Origin: Prosthecomicrobium pneumaticum | GTDB taxonomy: Bacteria; Pseudomonadota; Alphaproteobacteria; Rhizobiales; Kaistiaceae | Direction of reading: 5' to 3' | Assembly: GCF_014199915.1 (NCBI RefSeq) | Contig: NZ_JACHOO010000001.1 | Location: 608,232 to 672,231 of the forward strand | Length of the DNA: 64,000 nucleotides | Part shown: positions 49,954-59,130 of the stretch, piece by piece | Layout: the number at the start of each line of letters is the position of its first letter | Numbering within the stretch: position 1 is the first letter of the stretch | Notes under the pieces: generated by a model | What the model saw: the letters and a program-made list of their open reading frames with translations, nothing else | The model's database searches: none | Told to the model about the DNA's origin: nothing | Made by a program: the position numbers and the translations under genes

Positions 49954-51593
49954 GCGCGTCGCCGGAAGCCCCCGTGATCGCACTCGAAGGCCTCACCGTC
50001 GGCTTCGGCGGGGCGCCCGTGCTCGACGGCATCGACCTCGAACTCCGCCCGCGTGAAATCTTCGGCGTGGTGGGCGAAACGGGTGCGGGCAAGTCGGTGC
50101 TCGCCCGCGCCATCCTCGGGCAACTGCCCCCGGGCGGCCGGATCGAGGCGGGCCGCATCCTCCTCGAGGGCCGGCCGATCGACGCGCTCGATGCGCCGCA
50201 AGCCGCCCGCTATCGCGGCGGCCGGGTGGCGCTGATCGGCACCAATGCCAAGGCGCTGCTCGATCCCGTCGCCCGGGTCGGCGACCAGATCGGCCGGGTG
50301 CTGCGCGCCCATGGCAAACCCGACGGCCGGACCGACCGCCGAAGCGTGCGCGACCGCGCGGTCGCCCTGATGCGCGAGGTCGGCATCAATGATCCGGAGC
50401 GGCGGGCGCGCGCCTATCCGCACGAGCTCTCCGGCGGCATGGCGCAGCGCATCGTCATCGCGATGGCCCTCGCCGGCGAGCCGGAGGTGCTGCTCGCCGA
50501 CGATGCGACGCTCGGCCTCGACGCCACGGTGCAGGCGCAGGTGCTCGAACGGCTCGTCGAGCGCTCGCGCGAGCGCGGCCTCTCCGTGCTCCTCATCACC
50601 CATGACCTCGGCATCGTCCGGCACTATTGCGACCGGCTCGCCGTGATGCGCGGCGGCCGGCTCGTCGAGGTGAGCGAGGTGTCGCGCTTCATGGCACATC
50701 CGGCGGACGGCTACAGCCGCGACCTGCTCGCCGCGGCGCGGGCGCGCCCCGCTTTGCAGCCGCCGCGCAAGAGCGACGACCGCCCGCCGATCGTCGACGT
50801 GCGCGACCTCACCATGCACTTCCAGGTGCCCGGCTCGCCGCAGCCGATCCGCGCCGTCGACGGCATCAGCTTCTCGGTGGCGCCGGGCGAGACGCTCGCG
50901 CTCGTCGGCGAGAGCGGCTCGGGCAAGACGACAGCCGGGCAGTGCCTGCTGCGCCTCCTCGACAACACCGACGGCCGTATCGTCTTCGACGGGCGCGACA
51001 TCACCGACATGAAGGAGGCCGCCTTCCGGCCGCTCCGCCGCCACATGCAGATGGTGTTCCAGGAGCCCTATGTGGCGCTCAATCCGCGCCGGCGGGTGCG
51101 CGACCTGCTCGCCGAGCCGCTCGCCCTCGTCGAGCCGATGACCGGCGCCGAGCGGGGGCGCCGGGTGGCGGAACTCCTCGCCGCGGTGAACCTCGATGCC
51201 GCCGTCGCCGACATCCGGCCCGGCGAGCTGACCGCGGGCGAACAGAAGCGCGTCGGCATCGCCCGCGCGCTCGCGACGAAGCCGCGCTTCGTCGTCTTCG
51301 ACGAGCCGACCACCGCGCTCGACATCCGGGTCCGCGCCCAGATCATCGACCTGATCCGCGGCCTGCAATCGAGCATGAATCTCGCAGCGCTCTTCATCAC
51401 CCACGATCTCAACTCGGTGCGCTCGCTCGCCCACCGGGTCGCGGTGATGCATCTCGGCAAGATCCTCGAACAGGGCGAGACCCGCGCGATCTTCGAGAGC
51501 CCGCGCGAGGATTATACGAGGAAGCTGCTGGCCGCCGAACTGCCGATCGACGCGGAGACGAGCGAACCGGCGAGCGCCGGGTCGGCCGCTTGA
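49950..51593 (+). CDS. ABC transporter ATPase, fused DppD-DppF type with one degenerate ATP site
   Basis: A 547-residue protein with two nucleotide-binding domains. Domain 1: Walker A GETGAGKS (42-49), signature LSGGM, Walker B LLADDATLGLD (181-191) where the catalytic glutamate is aspartate, and a Q-loop reading LIGTNAKALLDP without glutamine. Domain 2: Walker A GESGSGKT (320-327), Q371, Walker B VVFDEPTTALD (E452), but signature LTAGEQ (427-432). All the degenerate elements would face the same ATP site, leaving the other fully consensus. It overlaps the permease and amidase genes. Powers the importer. Confidence 0.9.
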   Translation: MSASPEAPVIALEGLTVGFGGAPVLDGIDLELRPREIFGVVGETGAGKSVLARAILGQLPPGGRIEAGRILLEGRPIDALDAPQAARYRGGRVALIGTNAKALLDPVARVGDQIGRVLRAHGKPDGRTDRRSVRDRAVALMREVGINDPERRARAYPHELSGGMAQRIVIAMALAGEPEVLLADDATLGLDATVQAQVLERLVERSRERGLSVLLITHDLGIVRHYCDRLAVMRGGRLVEVSEVSRFMAHPADGYSRDLLAAARARPALQPPRKSDDRPPIVDVRDLTMHFQVPGSPQPIRAVDGISFSVAPGETLALVGESGSGKTTAGQCLLRLLDNTDGRIVFDGRDITDMKEAAFRPLRRHMQMVFQEPYVALNPRRRVRDLLAEPLALVEPMTGAERGRRVAELLAAVNLDAAVADIRPGELTAGEQKRVGIARALATKPRFVVFDEPTTALDIRVRAQIIDLIRGLQSSMNLAALFITHDLNSVRSLAHRVAVMHLGKILEQGETRAIFESPREDYTRKLLAAELPIDAETSEPASAGSAA

Positions 51594-52897
51594 AGGCGCC
51601 GGCCGATCTCGGCGCGGCGGAGGGCCTTGCGCGCATCCGGGAGGGCTCGCTCACCGCCGTCGCCTGGACCGCCGCCTGCCTCGACCGGATCGCCACGGAG
51701 GAGCCGCGCATCCGCGCCTTCGCCGCGCTCGATCCGGAGGGGGCACTCGGCCGTGCCCGGGCGGTCGACCGGGGGACCGTTCCGCCCGGGCGGCTCGCCG
51801 GGCTGCCGATCGCCGTCAAGGACATCATCGACGTCGAGGGCCAGCCGACCGGCTTCGGTTCCGACCTGCCGATCGGTGCGGTCGCGGCGCGCGACGCCGG
51901 CATCGTCGCGCTGCTCCGGGCGGCCGGCGCGATCCCGCTCGGCAAGACCGAGACGGTCGAGTTCGCCGCGCTCGGCCGCATCCCGCCGACGCGCAACCCC
52001 CGCGATCCCGGCCGCACACCGGGCGGCTCCTCGTCGGGCTCGGCCGCGGCGGTCGCCGCCGGCATGGTGCCGCTCGCGCTCGGCACCCAGACCGGCGGCT
52101 CGCTCGTCCGCCCCGCCGCCTTCACCGGCGTTCATGCGCTCAAGCCGAGCCACGGCCTCGTCTCGCTCGACGGCGTGCATCCGCACGCGCCCTCGCTCGA
52201 TTGCGTCGGCTGGCACGCCCGCTCGGTCGACGATCTCGCTCTCCTCGCCGAGGTCTGCGGCTTTCCGCCCGCCGCGGCGCGACCGGCCCGGCGCCTGCGC
52301 ATCGCGGCCTGCCGCTCACCGGCCTGGAGCGCCGCTGCGCCCGACATGCGCGCCGCCTTCGAGGCGGCGCTCGGCACGCTGCGGCAAGCCGGCGTCGAGA
52401 TCGTCGATCTCGACCTGCCGCCCGATTTCGATACGCTGGGGGAGACCCAGCTCGTACTGATGCGAGCCGAGGCGCAGGTGTCCTTCGCGCCCTGGCGCCG
52501 CCGCTGGGGGGCGCACATGCACCCCGACCTCGCGGCCATCCTCACGGAGGAAGCCCGCATTCCCCCCGCCCGGCGCGCCGCGGCGCAGGCGCATGCCGCG
52601 CTCTGCCGGATCGCCTTCGCCGAGATCATGGCCGGTGTCGACGCCGTCTTGGCGCCGGCGGCGATCGGCGAGGCGCCGCCCTTCGGGACGGGCACCGGCT
52701 CGCCGGCGATGAACAGGATGTGGACCGTGCTGCAGGTGCCGATCGTCGCGCTGCCGATCGGCCGCGGCGCCGCCGGCCTGCCGCTCGGCGGGCAGCTCGT
52801 GGGCCCGCTCTATGGCGACAGAGACCTGCTCGCTATCGCCGGCCGGGTCGCGACCATCCTCGGCGCGCCGGCGGAGGCCGCCGACGGCACGGCTTGA
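51590..52897 (+). CDS. Amidase (amidase signature family)
   Basis: A 435-residue amide hydrolase read from TTG 51590, overlapping the ATPase stop as TTGA. The Ser-cisSer-Lys triad is visible: K77 (IAVKDIID), the cis-serine in TPGGSSSGSAAA (143-154) and the nucleophile S171 in TQTGGSLVRPAA. Ends 24 bp before the LacI gene's first possible start. As last gene of the transporter-hydantoinase operon it probably cleaves the linear amide formed after ring opening. Confidence 0.9.
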   Translation: MKAPADLGAAEGLARIREGSLTAVAWTAACLDRIATEEPRIRAFAALDPEGALGRARAVDRGTVPPGRLAGLPIAVKDIIDVEGQPTGFGSDLPIGAVAARDAGIVALLRAAGAIPLGKTETVEFAALGRIPPTRNPRDPGRTPGGSSSGSAAAVAAGMVPLALGTQTGGSLVRPAAFTGVHALKPSHGLVSLDGVHPHAPSLDCVGWHARSVDDLALLAEVCGFPPAAARPARRLRIAACRSPAWSAAAPDMRAAFEAALGTLRQAGVEIVDLDLPPDFDTLGETQLVLMRAEAQVSFAPWRRRWGAHMHPDLAAILTEEARIPPARRAAAQAHAALCRIAFAEIMAGVDAVLAPAAIGEAPPFGTGTGSPAMNRMWTVLQVPIVALPIGRGAAGLPLGGQLVGPLYGDRDLLAIAGRVATILGAPAEAADGTA

Positions 52898-52948
52898 CCT
52901 TCCCGGCGCCGCCGACCGACAGTGTCGCCAGCAAGGCTTCGGGCGGTC

Positions 52949-53971
52949 ATGGGTTCGAGAAGAGCGACGCTATCCGACATCGCGCGGCTCGCGGGGGTCT
53001 CCCGCAGCCTCGCCTCGCTCGCCATCCGTGGCGAGGGGCCGGTCAATGCCGAGACGCGGAAGCGCATCATGGCCGCCGCCGCGCAGCTCGACTACCGGCC
53101 GAACCTCGTCGCCCGCTCGCTCGCCTCGGCGGATGCGAAATATCTCGGCATCGTGGTCGGCGAGATCGAGAACCCGCTGCAGGCCGAGATCGCCAAGATC
53201 GCCAGCCTGCTCGCCCGCGAGCACGGCTACAGCGCGCTCGTTTCGATCGACGCCGACACGGACGAGAACGCCGAGGAAGCGATCCGCACCCTGATCGCCC
53301 ATCGCGTGTCGGGCGTGCTCGCGATCGGCGCGCCGTTCGAGAAGCCGGCGATCGCCGAGGTCGCCGGCTGGATTCCGATGGTCTATGTCGGCCGGCTGCT
53401 GAAGATCGTCGCCGTCGACGCGGTCACCACCGACGACATCAGCGGCGGCCGGCTCGCGGTCGATCATCTCGTCCAGCTCGGCCACCGGCGAATCGCCCAT
53501 ATCGATGGCGGCGCCTCGCCGGGCGCCGAGCGCCGCCGCTCCGGCTATCGTGACGGCATGGCGGCACACGGGCTCGACCGGCATATACGGGTCGTCGCGG
53601 GCGCCTATACGATCGATGCCGGCGCCGCCGGAGCGCGCGCCCTGCTCGCCGATTCGGAGTGGCGCCCGACCGCCGTCTTCGCCTCCAACGACATGGCGGC
53701 GATCGGCCTGATCAACGAGGCGCTCCGTCTGGGGCTCTCCGTGCCGGGCGATCTTTCGGTCGTCGGCTATGACGACGTCACCCTCGCCGGCACCGAGACG
53801 CTGTCGCTCACCACCATTCACCAGTCGGCCCGCGACCTCGCGACGAGCGGCATCAAGGCGATGATGGAGCGGCTCGCCGCGCCCGACGCGCCGGTGCGCA
53901 AGGTGCTCGTGCCGCCCCGCCTCGTCGCCCGCCGCAGCACCGGCGCGGCGAGCGCCAAATCGGCGGCGTGA
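52949..53971 (+). CDS. LacI-family transcriptional regulator
   Basis: A 340-residue repressor from ATG 52949 (MGSRRATLSDIARLAGVSRS); GTG 52922 would add nine residues. The helix-turn-helix and hinge helix (DIARLAGVSRSLASLAIRG, then YRPNLVARSLAS) and a periplasmic-binding-protein-like sensor (ASNDMAAIGLINEAL; DLSVVGYDDV) are complete. The LacI operator 450 bp downstream, at 54420, overlaps the promoter of the sugar ABC operon, so this is its likely repressor. The inducer is probably the imported sugar or a phosphorylated product. Confidence 0.9.
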   Translation: MGSRRATLSDIARLAGVSRSLASLAIRGEGPVNAETRKRIMAAAAQLDYRPNLVARSLASADAKYLGIVVGEIENPLQAEIAKIASLLAREHGYSALVSIDADTDENAEEAIRTLIAHRVSGVLAIGAPFEKPAIAEVAGWIPMVYVGRLLKIVAVDAVTTDDISGGRLAVDHLVQLGHRRIAHIDGGASPGAERRRSGYRDGMAAHGLDRHIRVVAGAYTIDAGAAGARALLADSEWRPTAVFASNDMAAIGLINEALRLGLSVPGDLSVVGYDDVTLAGTETLSLTTIHQSARDLATSGIKAMMERLAAPDAPVRKVLVPPRLVARRSTGAASAKSAA

Positions 53972-53994
53972 CGGCCGGCGGTCGCCGTCTGCGC

Positions 53995-54282
53995 TCAGCC
54001 GCCTTTGCGGATCGCGTAGTGACGCGCCAGTCCCGCGGTAACGGCGAACCAGGCCGAATTCTTCATCCGCTCCTGATGCGCCGCGAAGGCGGCCTCGTCC
54101 ACGAAGCTCTCCGAGACCAGAAGCCGCCCCGGCGGGTCAACGCTCCAGCGGAGCTCGAACGTCAGGCACCCGGGCTCGGCGCGCGACAGGGCGACGTGCT
54201 CCGCCAGCGCCGCGGCCACGCCGGCCCGCCGTTCCTCCGGCACGTCGATATGGCCGTCGAGATGGATGGTCGGATCGTTCAT
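53995..54282 (-). CDS. Antibiotic-biosynthesis-monooxygenase (ABM) domain protein
   Basis: A 95-residue dimeric ferredoxin-like protein. The ABM/quinol-monooxygenase pattern appears in HIDVPEERRAGVAAALAEHV, the EPGCLTFELR strand and SESFVDEAAFAAHQ, the last matching the conserved E-x-W/F-x-D-x-A-x2-xH helix. GGGGGAG supports ATG 54282. It is convergent with lacI and diverges from the sugar operon, so it may also be affected by the LacI operator region. Substrate unknown. Confidence 0.85.
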   Translation of the reverse strand: MNDPTIHLDGHIDVPEERRAGVAAALAEHVALSRAEPGCLTFELRWSVDPPGRLLVSESFVDEAAFAAHQERMKNSAWFAVTAGLARHYAIRKGG

Positions 54283-54385
54283 GTGTCGCTCCCCCTCGGT
54301 CCTCCGCTCTCGATAGACCGCGGCATCCGCGATGGCGAGCCTGCAGCCGGCCGTCGTCCGATCGTCACAGAGCCGCCCCGCCCCC

Positions 54386-54414
54386 TTGACATCCCGCGCG
54401 CGGAAGCGTGTTGT
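54386..54414 (+). promoter_or_regulatory. Housekeeping-type promoter of the sugar operon
   Basis: TTGACA (54386-54391), 17-bp spacer, TGTTGT (54409-54414). The -35 is perfect; the -10 is weak. Predicted start of transcription falls on the operator at 54420. Confidence 0.6.
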
Positions 54415-54419
54415 GTCGC

Positions 54420-54437
54420 TATTGGAGCGCTCCAATA
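54420..54437. promoter_or_regulatory. LacI-family operator
   Basis: Perfect 18-bp palindrome, TATTGGAGC joined to GCTCCAATA, with the central CG typical of LacI-family sites. It overlaps the predicted transcription start of the sugar ABC operon, so a bound repressor would block initiation. Confidence 0.8.
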
Positions 54438-54526
54438 AGGCCGCGATCGAAACCGGCGGAGGCGCTCCGAAAGCGATGTCGGGAACTAGGGCCGGCTCCG
54501 CCGGGAGCCTCGATCGGGAGAAAGAG

Positions 54527-55894
54527 ATGATCAGAACGCCAGTCCGCGCCGCGGCACTTCTCGCCGCGACGCTCGCGATGGCCGCGCCCGCCATGGCGCA
54601 GACGCAGGTGAACGTGGTCGGCTTCGGTGCCGGCTTCGTCTGGGCCGACCTCTTCGGGCCGTCGGGCACCGAGAAGACCCAGAAGCTCCTCGACTTCGAG
54701 AAGAAGGAGGGGATCACCATCAACATGGAATTCGCCGACGAAGAGGTGGCACGCCAGAAGGTGCTGCTCGACCTCGTCAACGGCACCGGCAATTACGATC
54801 TCGTCATGCTCGGCAGCGACGGCGCCGTGCAGACCTTCTCGGCGGCCGGCTATCTCGAGCCGCTCGACGGCCATCTCGACAGCGCCAAGGATTACTTCGA
54901 CGCCTCGAAGGTCTACAAGCCCTTCCTGGAGGCGAACACGGTCGACGGCAAGCTGTGGGCGCTGCCCTATTATTCCTTCGGCGCCGGTGTCGTCTATCGC
55001 AAGGACATCTTCGACAAGTACGGCATCACCGAGTTCCCGAAGACCACGGAAGGGCTCGAGACCGCGCTGCAGACGATCAAGGACGGCCTCGCCAAGGACG
55101 GCGTGACCGACGTCTATCCGCTCACCATGCGCGGCGCGCCGGGCGAGGAACCGACCCTCGATCTCGCCGGCTTCGTCTATGCCTATGCCGGCTATCCGGC
55201 CTGGTTCGAGGGCGGCGCCGATACGCCCGCCGCGATCAAGGAGAAGAAGGCGAAGCCGATCTTCACCGGCGATTTCAAGCCGGGCTTCGACACCTTCGTG
55301 CGCTGGGCGAAGACCTTCGGCCCTCCGGGCATCGCCACCCACACCTGGGTCGACATGATGAACCTCTACGCCCAGGGCAAGGCGGTCGTGCTGATGCCCT
55401 CGGCGATCAACGCCTTCGCCGGCATCCCCGGTTCCAACGTGCCCGAGGTCAAGGAGCACAGCGCCTTCGCGCCGAGCCCCACCGGCCCGTCCGGCAAGGC
55501 GGTGCAGAGCTTCTGGACCTTCTCGATCGGCGTCTCGAACTTCTCGAAGGACAAGGACGCCGCCTACAAGGCACTCGCCTTCATGACGAGCGAATCCGCC
55601 ATGAACGCCTTCGCCGAGCAGATCGGCTGGCCCTACACGACCTATCCCTCGATCATGCACGGCCCGGTGCTGACGGCGAAGTGGCCGAAGACGATGCTCG
55701 ACCAGATCGAGGCCTCCTTCACCGACGCCGACCCGCACTACTTCCCCTACATCCCCGAACTGACCGAGTTCATGAACCAGGTCGGCACGGCGGCCTCGGA
55801 GGCGATCGCCGGCACGAAGACCGAGGATCAGGCGCTTTCGGACCTGCAGGGCTGGGCCGAGGAGCGCATGGACCGCGCGGGCTACTACAAGTGA
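54527..55894 (+). CDS. ABC transporter sugar-binding protein (family 1)
   Basis: A 455-residue periplasmic binding protein with a signal peptide (AAALLAATLAMAAPAMAQ, cut near AQTQ). Family 1 features include EVARQKVLLDLVNGTGNYDLVMLGSD (shown in part as GNYDLVMLGSD), WALPYYSFGAGVVYRKD and GKAVVLMPSAI. GGGAG precedes ATG 54527. It leads an operon under LacI control, followed by two permeases and metabolic enzymes. Likely ligand is a sugar, polyol or glycoside; exact compound unknown. Confidence 0.9.
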   Translation: MIRTPVRAAALLAATLAMAAPAMAQTQVNVVGFGAGFVWADLFGPSGTEKTQKLLDFEKKEGITINMEFADEEVARQKVLLDLVNGTGNYDLVMLGSDGAVQTFSAAGYLEPLDGHLDSAKDYFDASKVYKPFLEANTVDGKLWALPYYSFGAGVVYRKDIFDKYGITEFPKTTEGLETALQTIKDGLAKDGVTDVYPLTMRGAPGEEPTLDLAGFVYAYAGYPAWFEGGADTPAAIKEKKAKPIFTGDFKPGFDTFVRWAKTFGPPGIATHTWVDMMNLYAQGKAVVLMPSAINAFAGIPGSNVPEVKEHSAFAPSPTGPSGKAVQSFWTFSIGVSNFSKDKDAAYKALAFMTSESAMNAFAEQIGWPYTTYPSIMHGPVLTAKWPKTMLDQIEASFTDADPHYFPYIPELTEFMNQVGTAASEAIAGTKTEDQALSDLQGWAEERMDRAGYYK

Positions 55895-55956
55895 CCCTCT
55901 CGAGCGGCGCCCTCACGGCGCCGCTCCCCTCGCGGGAGCGGAAAGAAGGAAAGACG

Positions 55957-56808
55957 ATGCTCGACTGGCGCTTCTGGTTCGTCGCGCCGATGGTGCTGGC
56001 GCTCGGGATCGTCGTGCTGTTCCCGTCCGGCTATCTCGTCTGGATGAGCCTGACCCACTGGCTCGTCACCGATCCGAACGTCTATTTCGACGGCATCGGC
56101 AATTTCCGCGTCCTCTTCCGCTCGGCCGAGTTCTCGTCCGCCATCGGCGTGACGGCGATCTATCTCGTCGCCTCGACCGCGGCGATGCTCGCCTTCTCGC
56201 TCGGCCTCGCGCTCGCCTTCCGCAGCCCGCGGACGCCCGGGGCGCTCCGCTCGATCGTCATCATGCCGCTCGTCATCCCGCCCGTCGTCGCCGGCTTCAC
56301 CTGGCGCTTCCTGATGAATGGAGAGATGGGCTTCATCGGCGCCTTCCTTTTGCCCGAGATCGGCATCCGCACCAACATGCTCGCCGACCCGACGGGCGCG
56401 ATGATCTCGATCGTCATCGCCGACGTCTGGAGCCGCGCGCCCTTCATGTTCCTGATCTTCCTCGCCGCGCTGCAGAGCATCCCGCGCGACTATTACGAGG
56501 CGATCCGGCTCGACGGCGCCAACCGATTGCAGGAATTTCTGCACGTCACCCTGCCGATGATCCGGCCGGCGATCGTCGTCGCCCTGCTCTTCCGCGTCAT
56601 CGATGCGCTCAACACCTTCGAGCTGATCTATGTGATGACGAAGGGCGGCCCCGGCCGGGCGACGCAGACCCTGTCGCTGTTCGGCTGGAAGACGGCCTTC
56701 CAGAACTTCGATTTCGGCCTTGCCGCCGCGCTCGGCGTCGTCATGGTGGTCGTCACCACGGTCTGCGCCTCGATCGTCTACCGCCGCTTCCTGAGGGCGC
56801 CCGCATGA
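55957..56808 (+). CDS. ABC transporter permease (MalF/UgpA type)
   Basis: A 283-residue permease with six transmembrane helices and the EAA loop YYEAIRLDGANRLQEFLHVT. AAGAAGG supports ATG 55957; the long frame upstream overlaps the binding-protein gene and is discounted. It lies 62 bp after that gene and overlaps the second permease by ATGA. Confidence 0.92.
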   Translation: MLDWRFWFVAPMVLALGIVVLFPSGYLVWMSLTHWLVTDPNVYFDGIGNFRVLFRSAEFSSAIGVTAIYLVASTAAMLAFSLGLALAFRSPRTPGALRSIVIMPLVIPPVVAGFTWRFLMNGEMGFIGAFLLPEIGIRTNMLADPTGAMISIVIADVWSRAPFMFLIFLAALQSIPRDYYEAIRLDGANRLQEFLHVTLPMIRPAIVVALLFRVIDALNTFELIYVMTKGGPGRATQTLSLFGWKTAFQNFDFGLAAALGVVMVVVTTVCASIVYRRFLRAPA

Positions 56809-57641
56809 CCGCCGCCGACGAACCGAAAGGGCCGCTCTCCGTCCGCCTCGCGCGGGGCCTCTTCACCCTCTTCGCCCTCGCCTTCGTGCTCCTGCCGATC
56901 GCCTGGCTGGCGCTCGGCTCGCTGAAGACGCGGAACGAAGCGCTCGCCCTGCCGCCGCAACTCTTCTTCACCCCGAGTTTCGAGGCCTATACGGCGATCG
57001 TCTCGAAGGGCTTTCTCGGCGCCTTCGGCAACAGCCTGACGATCGCGCTCACCAATGTCGTGCTCACGCTGCTGCTCGGCACGCCCGCCGCCTTCGCCCT
57101 CGCCCGGATGAGCGGCAAGGTGCAGGACAATCTCTCCTTCTGGGTCATCTCGATCCGGATGGCGCCGCTCTTCTCGGTGATCCTGCCGCTCTATGTGCTC
57201 TTCAAGGGGCTCGGCCTGCTCGACACCAAGATCGCCGTGTCGCTCGCCCATCTGACCCTCACCCTGCCGCTCGCGGTGTGGATGCTGCTCACCTATTTCC
57301 GCTCCATCCCCGAGGAGCTCGACCAGGCGGCGATGCTCGACGGCGCGAGCCATCTCCAGATCCTGACCAAGATCGTCGTGCCGATCGCCCGGCCGATGCT
57401 CGCCTCGGTCGCCATCGTCGTCTTCATCTTCTCCTGGAACGAGTTCCTGCTCGCCTTCATCCTCACCGCCCGCGGCGCCCAGACCGTGCCCGTCGCTGTC
57501 GCCTCGCTCGCCGGGACGATGTCGTTCGACTGGCCGCTGATCGCCGCCGTCTCGATCTGCTCGATGATCCCGGCGCTGATCTTCGTCGGCTTCGCGCAGC
57601 GCCACATCGTCGCCGGTCTCGCTTCGGGAGCCGTCAAATGA
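56805..57641 (+). CDS. ABC transporter permease (MalG/UgpE type)
   Basis: A 278-residue permease with six helices, the EAA loop ELDQAAMLDGASHLQILTKI and the conserved FSWNEFLLAFIL. It overlaps both neighbours by ATGA. No ATP-binding gene follows, so the importer must borrow an ATPase encoded elsewhere, as many family 1 sugar systems do. Confidence 0.92.
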   Translation: MTAADEPKGPLSVRLARGLFTLFALAFVLLPIAWLALGSLKTRNEALALPPQLFFTPSFEAYTAIVSKGFLGAFGNSLTIALTNVVLTLLLGTPAAFALARMSGKVQDNLSFWVISIRMAPLFSVILPLYVLFKGLGLLDTKIAVSLAHLTLTLPLAVWMLLTYFRSIPEELDQAAMLDGASHLQILTKIVVPIARPMLASVAIVVFIFSWNEFLLAFILTARGAQTVPVAVASLAGTMSFDWPLIAAVSICSMIPALIFVGFAQRHIVAGLASGAVK

Positions 57642-58372
57642 ACATGCACGTCGTGATCACCGGCGCCGCCGGCGGCATCGGCCGGGCGCTGTCCGAGGGT
57701 TTCCTCGCCGCGGGCTGGCTCGTCACCGGGCTCGACCGCGCCGAAACCGCGCTGAGGACATCCCGCTACCGCCACCGGCGGATCGACATCACCGACGAGG
57801 CGGCGCTCGACGCCGCCCTTGCCGAGGCCTGGGAGCGCTCGCCGGTCTCGACCGTGTTCGGCAACGCCGCGCTCACCGATTTCGATCATCTCGCTGCGGT
57901 CGACCTGCCCTATGAACGCTGGCAGCGCATCCTCCGGGTCAATGTCGACGGCGCCTTCCTGACCGGGCGTCTCGCCGGCCGGCGCATGGCGGCCCAGGGC
58001 TTCGGCAACATCGTCTTCGTCACCTCCTCGCTCGCCTTCCTCGATCAGGCGAAGGCGAACGACGCGCCCTATTGCGCCTCGAAGGCGGCGGTCGAGATGC
58101 TGATGCGGGTGCTGGCGCAGGAGCTCGCGCCGCGGGTCAACGTCAACACGCTGTTTCCGAGCGTCAAGGTGGACACCGGCTTCTTCGCCCATCTGTCGCC
58201 GGCGGAACGCGCCGACCTCGCCCGGCCCGACATCCTCAACGAGGCCGCCCTCGCCCTCGCCGCCCTGCCGCCCGGCGTGCTCTCCGGTGTCTCGGTCGAT
58301 CAGGAACGGTTCGATCGCGACCCCGCCTATCGCGCCGCCCTCGTCACCGCGGACGAGGAGGTGATGGCGTGA
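57638..58372 (+). CDS. Short-chain dehydrogenase/reductase in the sugar operon
   Basis: A 244-residue classical SDR with VITGAAGGIGRAL, FGNAALTD in the NAG position, catalytic serine in VTSSLAFLD and Y-x3-K as YCASKAAVE. It overlaps the permease by ATGA and the creatininase-family gene by GTGA. It probably oxidises the imported sugar or polyol, perhaps to a lactone for the following hydrolases. NAD(H) versus NADP(H) preference: VTGLDRAET has an acidic residue that favours NAD(H). Confidence 0.88.
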   Translation: MNMHVVITGAAGGIGRALSEGFLAAGWLVTGLDRAETALRTSRYRHRRIDITDEAALDAALAEAWERSPVSTVFGNAALTDFDHLAAVDLPYERWQRILRVNVDGAFLTGRLAGRRMAAQGFGNIVFVTSSLAFLDQAKANDAPYCASKAAVEMLMRVLAQELAPRVNVNTLFPSVKVDTGFFAHLSPAERADLARPDILNEAALALAALPPGVLSGVSVDQERFDRDPAYRAALVTADEEVMA

Positions 58373-59130
58373 GCGGTCCGCTCTTCCTCGAGGCCGGGCG
58401 GGCGACCCTGCCCGAGATCCGCGATTTCGTCGCGCGCGTGCCCTTCGCGATCGTGCCGCTCGGCTCGACCGAGCAGCACGGGCCGCATCTGCCGACATCG
58501 ACCGACACGCTGATCGCCGAGCGGATGGCGCTCGAAACGGCGCGGCTGAGCCGCGGCCTCGTCGTGCCGGCGCTGCCGCTCGGCTATGCCTGGGTCTGGC
58601 GCGACATCCCCGGCACGCTGACCCTCTCCTTCGACACCTATATGCGCGTCGTCCGGGACATCGCCGACAGCCTCGACCGCTGGGGCATCAAGGCGGTCTT
58701 CTTCATCTCCGGCCACGGCTCCAACCCGCAGCCGCTCAAGCATGCGCTGCGCGAGCTGATCCACGACCGGCTCGGCATCCGGATGCTCTACGGCATGTAT
58801 GGCGGACTGAAGGAGATGACCGCCGAGGCGACATCGAAGCCCTGGGCGGACGACTTCCACGCCGAGGAGATCGAGACCGCGCTGATGCTCGCCATCGCGC
58901 CCGATCTCGTCCATATGGACCGTGCCGCGCCCGACTATCCGCCCGTGCCGGCCGATTACGGCAGGTCCGAGCTTTCGATGGGCGATTTCATGCGTTCGGG
59001 CGTGTTCGGCGACCCGACGCCGGCGACGCGCGACAAGGGCGAACGCTGGATCGCGCTCGGCGCGGCGCGTTCCGCGGCGCTGTGGACGGGCTTCCTCGCC
59101 CGCCACGGACTGATCACCGGAGAGGCCTAG
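58369..59130 (+). CDS. Creatininase-family metal hydrolase
   Basis: A 253-residue amidohydrolase-like protein. The metal-binding start GSTEQHGPHLPTSTDT provides E35, H37 and D46; SGHGSNPQPLKHAL and FHAEEIETALML supply further ligands. The family cleaves cyclic amides (creatinine) and N-formamides, but members in sugar operons are of unknown activity, perhaps lactonase-like. GTG start overlaps the SDR by GTGA; the stop abuts the phosphotriesterase gene with no gap. Confidence 0.88.
   Translation: MSGPLFLEAGRATLPEIRDFVARVPFAIVPLGSTEQHGPHLPTSTDTLIAERMALETARLSRGLVVPALPLGYAWVWRDIPGTLTLSFDTYMRVVRDIADSLDRWGIKAVFFISGHGSNPQPLKHALRELIHDRLGIRMLYGMYGGLKEMTAEATSKPWADDFHAEEIETALMLAIAPDLVHMDRAAPDYPPVPADYGRSELSMGDFMRSGVFGDPTPATRDKGERWIALGAARSAALWTGFLARHGLITGEA

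Noticed and set aside
49410..51452. Long frame antisense to the permease and double ATPase genes
   Set aside because: Opposite genes with complete ABC motifs; no start signal or domain.
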